Below, piece by piece: positions 57,501 through 64,000 of a stretch of DNA of 64,000 nucleotides. The translations under genes and the position numbers were made by a program. The notes beneath the pieces are model-generated. The model searched no databases. It was not told where the DNA came from and was given only the letters and a program-made list of their open reading frames with translations. The stretch's first letter is position 1; each line of letters starts with the position of its first letter. Location: assembly GCF_000420665.1 (NCBI RefSeq), contig NZ_ATVJ01000002.1, forward strand, positions 248,001 to 312,000. The letters run 5' to 3'. The DNA comes from Ponticaulis koreensis DSM 19734. Its GTDB lineage: Bacteria > Pseudomonadota > Alphaproteobacteria > Caulobacterales > Hyphomonadaceae.

Positions 57501-57647
57501 TTCCTGATAAATGGCCTGCACAGCTTGATCGCCTGAATCCCGCGCTGACGCCAATGGAACAAGCATCATACAAGCAAAAAGCAACCAAGCGCTAAGATAT
57601 AGCGGCTTGGTTGAAGCGCGATGGCCAGACAAAAGACCTTGCATCAT
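54588..57647 (-). CDS. Large secreted coiled-coil VWA-domain protein
   Basis: I set the start at the ATG at 57647 (1019 residues): GGGGTGGAA precedes it and the N-terminus then reads as a signal peptide ending ASA. An ATG at 57764 would give 1058 residues. After the signal there is a long heptad-rich coiled coil (about 45-200), a hydrophobic middle segment, and a beta domain around 620-700. A VWA domain follows with FVVDASGSMAGPG (MIDAS Asp at about 744) and VLTDGEESCSGD. An acidic linker (EDEPADPPAQDDEDE) and a C-terminal domain with paired cysteines complete it. I do not recognise the whole. It heads a five-gene run ending with moxR and coxE-like. Confidence 0.78.
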   Translation of the reverse strand: MMQGLLSGHRASTKPLYLSAWLLFACMMLVPLASARDSGDQAVQAIYQEISEKRSEIQQAQTVIDTRRSALEAAQQNLRDARSALSSAETELRIARDRSLSSQSASDYLSATREALDDLRRQRALASGSERDVLDAQIRALRRQLDEEARRYGRASQGRQSALDRALTAVSRANAEVETATVQVRTATTALSRAEEQKRAREAELGGLLERAAQLSENAAPPFLQEIVISQGGREVYRASWSENTEEYDLVIAGIQDLENQLRGFENLRAELLREQSTYQRTVNIALAELPGLREELEWNEGVILWSDRLYNFGQLLLLIATPASIVEGVYLETTAMIATAGRANVTRAALTQFIAREIPRQTALNVGLTLGSSGLPNFLVWPEYAQRVGRFFGVVSNVNTARQMLMTANTLTEPIAAGITLYQTYGGVRGAIDGSLFADSVSERYNDADQRRFDERMRRAIRRIDSYNNDVLDFTAAMNARRQYEMQASLMASWALEDVNSAIRDRENSWARTLLVGHVWETNADIAMAYDLAQIRYWEAMRDGYRGFVGMVERDLVRLADLRTETEDRLRELREELPGAAVRKLTVHTNEQLRQDNSGYAQIQLTFSQPVTATPTAQIGAGAAVAWSDAPAGDGLPLPDMEGSVLAELSGSGANWNGRFPLRPLRGQFERNEPLQVAVSATDAAGKNLDADPRTSARTNQYGNWTYSEAVRSGTAIGSAGPDRWHELNVIGTGGTSYVFVVDASGSMAGPGIQNVRRSARSFLASMEDADEVAVFAFFDCGNIQLLRDFTRDKAAVLQTIDGINHASGTPLAAAIMTGGNFLLESAHYDRRSLIVLTDGEESCSGDPQAAAAQFRSEADLLGDIGNSSADTEPGENEDEPADPPAQDDEDEVVAVRPDERTAWRVEQVGSQSMPTFVLIETRFREWGRDNECAAQVTEQRFYTYYGASQATDGSERRRFGVNGTPSSSDTLDFALCIRGQAGMDRIRSQWANLSGSDFETARSSAEQRAYRALGDAP

Positions 57648-57933
57648 TTCCACCCCGGATCTGCTTATCGCCCGCCCGTGTATTGGCGAGGATAAGCTGA
57701 ATTCCCGGCGATAATAGTGCGCCTGAAACCGTTTTCTTTCAAGGTCGGCCGAATTATCAGGCAAATCCCGAGCGTTTTCAGAGGTGTTGACTAAACAAGT
57801 TCACCTCACGTTACGGCATAGATTTCCCGAAACTCCAAAAATCCGAGTTCCCCCGACTCAGCTGTTTCATCCACCGGAAATCTCATTTACTAAGTTAGCG
57901 AGCTATAAGAATCTGAACTCGAGGGAGACAATA

Positions 57934-59244
57934 ATGGACGACATGCAACAGCCACTGGATACGCACTCACCGGAGATGAACGATCTTCGTATGTCCGATG
58001 CTGCACGCCCGCTCTATGAGCACGTAAAAGCTTTCATCAAGGACGTCGTGAACCCAATGAGCGAAGAGTTCCATCGTCTTGGTGAAGGCAAAACCAACCC
58101 GTGGAGCTATAACCCAGGCCAGCTGGAAGCACTTGAAGCGGCAAAAGACGAAGCAAAGAAGCAGGGCCTCTGGAACTTCTTCCTTCCTGACGCTCATACT
58201 GGCGAAGGCCTCAAAAACCTCGACTATGCGTACATCGCAGCTGAACTTGGCAAGAACCCACTCGCATCCGAGACAATGAACTGCGCAGCGCCTGACACTG
58301 GCAATATGGAAGTTCTCGAACGCGTCGGCACGCCTGAGCAGAAAGAAAAATGGCTCAAGCCTCTTCTGAACGGCGAAATCCGTTCTGCTTTCGCGATGAC
58401 CGAACCGGGCAAAGCTTCTTCCGACGCACGTAACGTCTCAATGTCTGCGGTTCTCGAAGGCGATGAGTGGGTCATCAACGGCGAGAAATACTACATCTCA
58501 GGTGCGGGCGATCCGCGCTGCCGCATCATGATCTGCATGGTCAAAACCAGCCCTGATGCAGAACCACACAAGCAACAGTCGCAAATCCTGGTACCGCTGC
58601 CGCACCCTGGCGTGACGATCGTCGACGGCATGATGGTATTCGGTGACTATGATGCGCCGCACGGCCACATGCACCTGAAATTCGACAATGTCCGCGTTCC
58701 TAAAGAGAACATGCTTCTCGGCGAAGGTCGCGGCTTTGAAATTTCACAGCTTCGCCTCGGCCCGGGTCGTATCCACCACTGCATGCGCTCCCTTGGCGCT
58801 GCGGAACGCGCTCTCGATCTCATGGTCCGTCGCGGCCTGACACGTGAAGCTTTCGGTCAGCCACTCGTAAAACTTGGCGGCAACCGTGAGAAAATCTCTC
58901 GCGCTCGCATCGAAATCGAAGCAATGCGCCTGATGGTTCTCAAAGCTGCAAAAGCCATGGACGTTCTCGGCAACAAAGAAGCCCGCGTCTGGATTTCCAT
59001 GGTGAAAGCTATGGTTCCTGAGAAGGTCTGCAAAATCATCGACGATGCCATCCAGATGCACGGCGCGACAGGCGTATCCCAGTGGTCACCTCTGTCTCGC
59101 ATGTATGCACAACAGCGTACGCTGCGTCTTGCTGACGGTCCGGACGAAGTGCACCACATGGTTGTCGGTCGTCACGAAGAGCGCAAATACACTGGCTCTG
59201 AGGATCTCGAAGATCCGGTTCTCGCGTCCGTCTGGCGCAAATAA
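57934..59244 (+). CDS. Acyl-CoA dehydrogenase family protein
   Basis: This 436-residue flavoprotein oxidises acyl-CoA to enoyl-CoA and passes electrons to ETF. FAMTEPGKASSDARNVS is the FAD-binding signature. GEKYYISGAGDPRC and LRLGPGRIHHCMRSLGAAER are typical. The C-terminal YAQQRTLRLADGPDEVHHMV contains the catalytic-base region; in this subfamily the base usually sits within this loop. The ATG at 57934 follows GAGGGAGACAATA. The 50 codons upstream are not conserved and are left out. Likely substrate is a medium- to long-chain or branched acyl-CoA. Confidence 0.93.
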   Translation: MDDMQQPLDTHSPEMNDLRMSDAARPLYEHVKAFIKDVVNPMSEEFHRLGEGKTNPWSYNPGQLEALEAAKDEAKKQGLWNFFLPDAHTGEGLKNLDYAYIAAELGKNPLASETMNCAAPDTGNMEVLERVGTPEQKEKWLKPLLNGEIRSAFAMTEPGKASSDARNVSMSAVLEGDEWVINGEKYYISGAGDPRCRIMICMVKTSPDAEPHKQQSQILVPLPHPGVTIVDGMMVFGDYDAPHGHMHLKFDNVRVPKENMLLGEGRGFEISQLRLGPGRIHHCMRSLGAAERALDLMVRRGLTREAFGQPLVKLGGNREKISRARIEIEAMRLMVLKAAKAMDVLGNKEARVWISMVKAMVPEKVCKIIDDAIQMHGATGVSQWSPLSRMYAQQRTLRLADGPDEVHHMVVGRHEERKYTGSEDLEDPVLASVWRK

Positions 59245-59256
59245 AACCTTCCAATC

Positions 59257-59286
59257 AAAACGCGCGGTCATAGATCGCGCGTTTTT
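59257..59286 (+). terminator. Rho-independent terminator after the acyl-CoA dehydrogenase gene
   Basis: The stem AAAACGCGCG pairs with CGCGCGTTTT across a nine-base loop and runs into TTTTTC. It lies 12 bases after the stop codon. Confidence 0.9.
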
Positions 59287-59361
59287 CTTTTCTCTCCGTT
59301 CACCGACTTTTGAGAACGGCAGGGTTTCGCAATATCCGCCATCAATGCATAGATACCGCAG

Positions 59362-60873
59362 ATGACGAGCGTTCAATCGACATATGAGGCGCACGCGCAG
59401 GATGTAATCGCGCGACTTCTGGACTGGCATATGTCCGGAAAACGCATTGCCATTGCAGTGATAACGGAAACAGTTGGCGGCGGCGTCAGAGCACCCGGTT
59501 CACTTATGGTCGTAACGGAGGACGGCCTCTCAGCCGGCTATCTTTCCGGTGGTTGCATCGATAGCGATATTGTTCTCCAGGCACAGCGATCGCTCGAAGC
59601 GAACTCTCCTGTGGCCCTGCACTACGGTCAGGGCTCTCGTTTCATAGACCTGCCCCTACCCTGCGGCGGCGCAATACATGTCTATATCGAACCAATAAAT
59701 GACCCATCAAAGTTGCGCACCACGCTTTCAACGCTGCAAGCACGGTCTGTTGGCTCGCTCGAATTCGCCGTTGGAAGCGAGACTATAAAATTCGATTATA
59801 AACCCAAACTACGCCTTCGCATTGCAGGACGTGGCGCCGACTGTCTCGACCTCGCACGTCTGGCCACGGCAAGCGGGCTTGAAGTTCATCTGCAACTGCC
59901 AGACACAAATGATTACGCTTTTGCAGATCAGATAGGTGTTTCGAAACTAGAGCTACTGAAAACGCCCAAAACGCTTCCGCTCGTGTCAGATGACCCATGG
60001 ACGGCTTTCGCCTTGATGTTCCATGATCGCCATTGGGAAACGGCGCTATTACAGCAAGCGCTTGAGTATCCGTCATTTTATATCGGCGCAGTCGGCAGCC
60101 CGCGTACGCACGCAATCAGGTGCCGGGAACTCAATTTGTCTGGCGTCCCACAGCATGAGATCGGTAGAATACACGGCCCTATAGGGCTCGTTCCATCTCT
60201 ACGCGAGTCATCCTCCATAGCTGTGTCGACACTCGCGGAGATCATCGCCGCGTTTCAGACCCGAACTCATAATATTTACGCAGAATCCGCTGTTCTTCTC
60301 CTCGCCGCAGGACAGTCATCTCGTTTCGAAGATGGCGACAAACTTCTCGCGGACTTAAATGGTCAATCTGTGCTTGCAACGGTAGCGTCTAAAGCTGGCG
60401 AGAAGCGCTTTCGCTCACGCATTGCCATTACGGGCAGACAACAGAACGACCGCCAATCCGCCCTCAAAGCCAATCACTGGTCCATTGTAGAAAATCCCGC
60501 CCCCGAGCAAGGCCTGTCTTCGTCCTTAAAGCTTGGCATTCAGGTGGCGCAGGCAAACTCTGATATCCAATCAGTGCTCGTCCTGCTTGCAGACATGCCT
60601 TTTGTGCCAGACGAACACATTGAAGCGCTGTATGCAGCGTTCAAACCTGGCGTAACTGCCGTAATGAGCGAATTTGAAGGTAAGTTGACACCGCCAGCGC
60701 TCTTCTCGCGAGCAAGTCTTAGTGAAATCCTTGCTGCCGAGGGTGATCAGGGCGCTCGCAAGATATTCAAAGCACTGTCGAATACCGCCACTGTGCCTCT
60801 GCGACCTCAGCACGCTATAGATATCGACACGGTTTCCGATCTGGAAGCCATGAAGGAAGTTATACATGGCTGA
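59362..60873 (+). CDS. XdhC-family protein fused to a MobA/MocA-like nucleotidyltransferase
   Basis: Residues 1-300 are XdhC-like: [15 protein letters not shown] and [11 protein letters not shown] at the N-terminus and [19 protein letters not shown] further on. XdhC proteins bind molybdenum cofactor, promote sulfuration and insert it into molybdenum hydroxylases. Residues 307-503 are a nucleotidyltransferase with [18 protein letters not shown] and LLADMPFV; this resembles MocA, which adds CMP to the pterin. The fusion would link cofactor maturation to its insertion. The gene heads the moa operon and its end overlaps moaA by eight bases. Confidence 0.88.
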   Translation: MTSVQSTYEAHAQDVIARLLDWHMSGKRIAIAVITETVGGGVRAPGSLMVVTEDGLSAGYLSGGCIDSDIVLQAQRSLEANSPVALHYGQGSRFIDLPLPCGGAIHVYIEPINDPSKLRTTLSTLQARSVGSLEFAVGSETIKFDYKPKLRLRIAGRGADCLDLARLATASGLEVHLQLPDTNDYAFADQIGVSKLELLKTPKTLPLVSDDPWTAFALMFHDRHWETALLQQALEYPSFYIGAVGSPRTHAIRCRELNLSGVPQHEIGRIHGPIGLVPSLRESSSIAVSTLAEIIAAFQTRTHNIYAESAVLLLAAGQSSRFEDGDKLLADLNGQSVLATVASKAGEKRFRSRIAITGRQQNDRQSALKANHWSIVENPAPEQGLSSSLKLGIQVAQANSDIQSVLVLLADMPFVPDEHIEALYAAFKPGVTAVMSEFEGKLTPPALFSRASLSEILAAEGDQGARKIFKALSNTATVPLRPQHAIDIDTVSDLEAMKEVIHG

Positions 60874-61897
60874 TGATCTGAAACATCCCAAGATGAATTC
60901 ACTCATCGACCCGTTCGGGCGGGAGATTACATATCTTCGCCTGTCGGTGACCGATCGATGCGATCTTCGGTGCACGTATTGCATGGCAGAGAACATGACA
61001 TTTCTGCCGAAAAAGGACCTGCTGTCTCTCGAAGAAACAGAGATGGTTGCTATTGCCTTCATTGATCGAGGCGTGTCCAAAATTCGTATCACTGGCGGCG
61101 AGCCACTCGTGCGCCGCGATATCATGACGCTATTCCGCGCGCTGGGTGACCGGCTGGGTTACGGCCTTAAAGAGCTCACCCTGACGACGAATGGCACCCT
61201 TCTGGCGCAATATGCCGAAGAGCTCTACGCCGCTGGTGTCCGGCGCGTGAACGTCTCTCTCGACACACTAGACGAAGACAGATTTCTCAAGATCACGCGA
61301 CGCGGCAAACTCACACCTGTGCTGAAAGGACTTGAAGCAGCGCAACGCGCAGGGCTTAAAGTGAAGCTGAACACCGTCGCGCTGAAGCACGATAATCTGG
61401 CCGAAATTCCGTCCATGGTGCAATGGGCCCATGGCGAAGGCTTCGATATGACGCTCATTGAAGTCATGCCTCTGGGAGAGACCGGCGAAGACCGTTTCGA
61501 TCAATATGTGCCGCTGCCCGACGTCCGCGGACAACTCGAAGAGCGTTGGACATTGAAAGACCTGCCCTATTCTCCAACGAATGCGGGGCCATCTCGTTAC
61601 GTTCGTATTGCTGAGACCGGCGGCAAACTCGGCTTTATTACGCCGCTTACCAACAATTTCTGCGCCGGTTGTAACCGCGTTCGCGTTACGTGCACGGGAC
61701 GCATTTACATGTGCCTTGGTCAGGATGACTGCATTGATCTGCGCGCCGCGGTTCGCGACACCGATAACCCGCAAGCCGCGCTAGATACCGCACTCGACCG
61801 TGCGATCCGAAAAAAGCCGGAGAAGCACGACTTTGAAATCAGTGCGAACGGTCAGACGTCCGGCGTATCACGCCATATGTCGACGACCGGAGGTTAA
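60866..61897 (+). CDS. moaA: GTP 3',8-cyclase
   Basis: MoaA starts molybdenum cofactor synthesis by rearranging GTP with SAM radical chemistry. The 343-residue protein has the radical SAM motif CDLRCTYC (Cys32, 36, 39) and the second cluster [14 protein letters not shown] (Cys266, 269 and 283). The tail ends in MSTTGG, the conserved double-glycine end. An AAGGA box precedes the ATG at 60866; the ATG at 60893 is a less likely alternative. It is translationally coupled to the fusion gene. Confidence 0.96.
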   Translation: MADDLKHPKMNSLIDPFGREITYLRLSVTDRCDLRCTYCMAENMTFLPKKDLLSLEETEMVAIAFIDRGVSKIRITGGEPLVRRDIMTLFRALGDRLGYGLKELTLTTNGTLLAQYAEELYAAGVRRVNVSLDTLDEDRFLKITRRGKLTPVLKGLEAAQRAGLKVKLNTVALKHDNLAEIPSMVQWAHGEGFDMTLIEVMPLGETGEDRFDQYVPLPDVRGQLEERWTLKDLPYSPTNAGPSRYVRIAETGGKLGFITPLTNNFCAGCNRVRVTCTGRIYMCLGQDDCIDLRAAVRDTDNPQAALDTALDRAIRKKPEKHDFEISANGQTSGVSRHMSTTGG

Positions 61898-61900
61898 CTT

Positions 61901-62149
61901 ATGGCTGATATTCTTTATTTCGGTCGCCTCAGCGACATCACCCGGAAACCGACCGAGAGCATTGATCTGCCATCGGACATTTCGCATGCACGCGATCTTA
62001 GATCATGGGCTGAAGCGCGATTTCAGGCAGCAGGTGTGTTTCTCGAACCGACTGTCCGCATCGCCGTAAATGGCGAAATTGTCGATGACGCACATCCTCT
62101 GGCCAATGCAAATGAAATTGCCTTCATGCCTCCCGTTGGTGGTGGATGA
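61901..62149 (+). CDS. moaD: Molybdopterin synthase sulfur carrier subunit
   Basis: This 82-residue ubiquitin-like protein ends in FMPPVGGG; the C-terminal Gly-Gly is thiocarboxylated and donates sulfur to the pterin. The start MADILYFGRLSDITRK is typical. It follows moaA by three bases and overlaps moaE by four bases (ATGA). Confidence 0.95.
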   Translation: MADILYFGRLSDITRKPTESIDLPSDISHARDLRSWAEARFQAAGVFLEPTVRIAVNGEIVDDAHPLANANEIAFMPPVGGG

Positions 62150-62622
62150 GAATGAGCGTTCTCATCAACATTTCGGATCAACCAATTTCTGCCCCTGAAC
62201 TTCTGAACGATTTCGAATCCAGGCTGTCGTCATCCGGTGGCGTTGTCAGCTTCTCTGGCGTCGTTCGGCCAGATGGTAAGGATACCCGCGTGTTGGGGCT
62301 ATTTCTTCAATCCTACTCTCCCATGACCGAGAACGGGGTTGAAGCAGCGGTCGAGCAAGCACTCAACCGCTGGCCACTGGAAGCGCTGTCCGTGTATCAC
62401 CGAACGGGAAAAATCCGGACCGGTGAAACCATCGTATTTGTTGCGACGGCATCCAGACATCGGCGCGCAGCTTTCGAAGCCGCAGACTTTCTGATGGACT
62501 ATTTGAAAACCGAAGCTGTTTTCTGGAAAAAAGAGATCACGGAAACTGGCGAAGTCTGGATTGAACCGCGCGAACAGGATTATCAAGATAACCAGCGCTG
62601 GCAGAAATCGGAGACCAACTGA
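62146..62622 (+). CDS. moaE: Molybdopterin synthase catalytic subunit
   Basis: This 158-residue protein joins MoaD to make molybdopterin from cPMP. MDYLKTEAVFWKKE contains the two conserved lysines of the E. coli MDYLKTxxxFWK motif, and SRHRRAAFEA keeps the substrate-binding His/Arg. The usual LEHYPGMT of the substrate loop reads LQSYSPMT here, so the conserved His is a serine. Whether the start is ATG 62146 or the next ATG 62152 is unclear. Confidence 0.93.
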   Translation: MRMSVLINISDQPISAPELLNDFESRLSSSGGVVSFSGVVRPDGKDTRVLGLFLQSYSPMTENGVEAAVEQALNRWPLEALSVYHRTGKIRTGETIVFVATASRHRRAAFEAADFLMDYLKTEAVFWKKEITETGEVWIEPREQDYQDNQRWQKSETN

Positions 62623-63153
62623 ATGGCAGGAATCGATGAATCACTGAACTTCAAACCCGTACGCATTGCCGTTCTGGTAGTCAGTGATACCCGCACCATG
62701 GAAACTGACACTTCAGGCCAGACACTCGCGGACCGTTTGACCGAAGCCGGTCATGTTCTTGCAGACCGTAAAATTGTGATCGATGACCGTCAGCTGGTTC
62801 GGCAAGCCGTTCAAAGCTGGATCGCTGATCCTAAGGTGGACGCGGTCATCACCAGTGGCGGTACAGGCCTGACTGGTCGCGACGTCACAGTGGAAGCACT
62901 TACGCCACTCTTTGATAAAGTCATTGATGGCTTCTCAGCGGTATTTCATCAGGTCAGCTTTCAAACGGTCGGTCTATCAACCCTACAGTCGCGCGCTGTT
63001 GCGGGCCTTGCTGGCAGCACGTTTGTGTTCTGTCTTCCGGGTTCGACCGGTGCCGTCAAAGATGGCTGGGACCAAATACTCAAATACCAACTCGATAGCC
63101 GCTATCGCCCGTGTAATATGGTCGAACTTATGCCGCGCCTGACGGAGGTCTGA
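62623..63153 (+). CDS. moaB: MoaB/Mog-family molybdopterin protein
   Basis: This 176-residue protein has the pterin-binding [18 protein letters not shown] and [18 protein letters not shown], which define the MoaB/MogA family. MogA adenylates molybdopterin; MoaB is a paralogue that can take over this role where MogA is missing. No separate mogA or moeA is in the window. It follows moaE directly and overlaps moaC by one base (TGATG). Confidence 0.93.
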   Translation: MAGIDESLNFKPVRIAVLVVSDTRTMETDTSGQTLADRLTEAGHVLADRKIVIDDRQLVRQAVQSWIADPKVDAVITSGGTGLTGRDVTVEALTPLFDKVIDGFSAVFHQVSFQTVGLSTLQSRAVAGLAGSTFVFCLPGSTGAVKDGWDQILKYQLDSRYRPCNMVELMPRLTEV

Positions 63154-63632
63154 TGCCTAACGATCTGACACATATAGGCCCTGACGGTCGCGCGCGGATG
63201 GTAGATGTAAGCACCAAGGCGCAGACCGAGCGCGTCGCTGTTGCGATCGGTTATGTCGAAATGAAGCCGGAAACACTCACGCTAGCCTTGCAGCGTTCAA
63301 CCAAAAAAGGTGACCCGCTTGCAATACCTGAACTCGCAGGAATCATGGGGGCAAAAAAGACCTCGGACCTGATCCCACTCTGCCACCCTCTTCCTCTCAC
63401 AGGCGTACTTGTCGAGATAAGCGAGGCCGATCGTCCGAATAGTCTCGCTGTACGAGCAACTGCGAAAACGACGGGAAAAACTGGTGTAGAGATGGAGGCT
63501 TTGACAGCCGTATCTGTCGCCTGCCTGACCGTTTACGATATGCTCAAAGCTGTAGACAAAGGCATGGTCATCACGGGTGTCGAACTGGTTTCCAAAACGG
63601 GTGGTAAATCAGGCGACTTCCACAAGGCTTGA
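63153..63632 (+). CDS. moaC: Cyclic pyranopterin monophosphate synthase
   Basis: MoaC turns the MoaA product into cPMP. The 159-residue protein has MVDVSTKAQTERVAVA, LIPLCHPLPLTG and TGVEMEALTAVSVACLTVYD followed by DMLKAVDKGM, with the catalytic Lys and Asp in place. It closes the moaA-D-E-B-C run. No clear terminator follows; a T-run at about 63656-63662 lacks a good stem. Confidence 0.96.
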   Translation: MPNDLTHIGPDGRARMVDVSTKAQTERVAVAIGYVEMKPETLTLALQRSTKKGDPLAIPELAGIMGAKKTSDLIPLCHPLPLTGVLVEISEADRPNSLAVRATAKTTGKTGVEMEALTAVSVACLTVYDMLKAVDKGMVITGVELVSKTGGKSGDFHKA

Positions 63633-63842
63633 GGCGGCTCATTCGACGTCGCTCACTTTTTTGTTAGACTGGCCGCTAAACGAGTTCATATTGAACTGTA
63701 GGCAGGTTGGATAAATTAAACTATCCTGAAGTGAAACAGAGCGTATCGCTTAGGGGAGACGAAGCGTTCAGAGACGAAAGACTGGTTTCAACTATCTCTT
63801 TCGGACGTTTGAGCCTTCGACAAATCAAGAAGGGCTATCGGA

Positions 63843-64000
63843 ATGGCAAGACTGCACGTGAACGGTCAGGTAGTAGACGTCGAATTTGACGACGACACAC
63901 CTCTGCTTTGGGTACTGCGTGAACAACTCGGCCTTACGGGGTCGAAATACGGCTGTGGTGTCGCAGCGTGCGGCGCATGTACCGTTCACATTGACGGCAT
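63843..64000 (+). CDS. [2Fe-2S] subunit of a molybdenum hydroxylase, partial
   Basis: The first 52 codons are visible before the window ends. [19 protein letters not shown] is followed by [19 protein letters not shown] and [13 protein letters not shown]. The CxxxxCxxC pattern is the plant-type [2Fe-2S] cluster of molybdenum hydroxylase small subunits (isoquinoline 1-oxidoreductase or aldehyde oxidoreductase alpha). The large molybdenum-binding subunit probably follows. The placement after the moa operon and an XdhC-MocA fusion says that this enzyme uses the molybdopterin cytosine dinucleotide cofactor. The 210 bases before it hold no credible gene. Confidence 0.92.
   Translation, partial: MARLHVNGQVVDVEFDDDTPLLWVLREQLGLTGSKYGCGVAACGACTVHIDG

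Noticed and set aside
57648-57764. N-terminal extension of the large VWA protein
   Set aside because: The upstream 39 codons would place a charged stretch before an apparent signal peptide; the ATG at 57647 follows a ribosome-binding site.
63707-63889. Small plus-strand ORF before the [2Fe-2S] subunit gene
   Set aside because: It starts at a TTG with no clear ribosome-binding site and overlaps the certain subunit gene in another frame; I treat the region as intergenic.
1-64000. CRISPR arrays, insertion sequences, prophage or integrase-type att sites
   Set aside because: I saw no regularly spaced direct repeats, no transposase or integrase coding sequence, and no partial tRNA copy near tRNA-Val.

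Overview
The window reads as a chromosomal segment of an alphaproteobacterium of moderate GC content, probably marine and close to the Hyphomonadaceae/Caulobacterales. This placement is an inference from protein style and gene order, not a database result. The supporting features are a split nuoC/nuoD complex I operon whose NuoE carries a C-terminal extension, an xseB-ispA-dxs block, and a proteasome-like Anbu locus beside circularly permuted ATP-grasp, alpha-E and transglutaminase genes. Gene density is very high. No stretch longer than about 300 bases lacks a gene, and I see no insertion sequence, prophage or CRISPR array.

Region by region. (1) 1-8577, minus: nuoA-B-C-D-E-F-G-H-I, cut off inside nuoI. 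(2) 8857-13103, minus: glmS, glmM and a GDP-mannose-dehydratase-like SDR gene with an altered active site. A thioesterase (plus), a glycosyltransferase (minus) and tRNA-Val(UAC) follow. (3) 15874-23508: purU, then the Anbu peptidase / alpha-E / ATP-grasp operon (minus), divergent from a giant transglutaminase-DUF2126 gene (plus). (4) 23648-29288: a three-gene RND efflux pump. (5) 29314-38778, minus: an acyl-CoA synthetase, dxs, ispA, xseB, a histidine phosphatase, a GNAT/FemAB-like transferase, lepB, a YbjQ protein, a small membrane protein and an MBL hydrolase. (6) 38904-44446: Sua5-type threonylcarbamoyl-AMP synthase, an FAD-linked dehydrogenase, yaaA, a patatin, rsmD and tadA. (7) 44413-47942, minus: 5-oxoprolinase pxpA-B-C with an Nramp-fold transporter lacking the usual metal-binding motifs. 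(8) 48100-50103: an amidohydrolase lipoprotein and a creatininase-family enzyme. (9) 50100-57647, minus: a five-gene VWA/MoxR module in which three genes are not recognisable beyond general folds. (10) 57934-59244: an acyl-CoA dehydrogenase. (11) 59362-64000, plus: a molybdenum cofactor operon (an XdhC-nucleotidyltransferase fusion, then moaA, D, E, B, C), leading into the [2Fe-2S] subunit of a molybdenum hydroxylase cut by the window end.

Two systems stand out. The Anbu/ATP-grasp/alpha-E/transglutaminase locus is a recurrent but functionally unsolved peptide-tagging or peptide-processing system. The 50-57.6 kb block combines a MoxR AAA+ ATPase and a CoxE-type VWA protein with a large secreted coiled-coil VWA protein, a secreted beta-domain protein and a four-helix membrane protein. 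It looks like an envelope-associated chaperone module I cannot match to a described system. MoxR/CoxE-like (CoxD/CoxE) proteins mature molybdenum hydroxylases elsewhere, and molybdenum hydroxylase maturation genes lie only a few kilobases away, so a functional link is possible but unproven.
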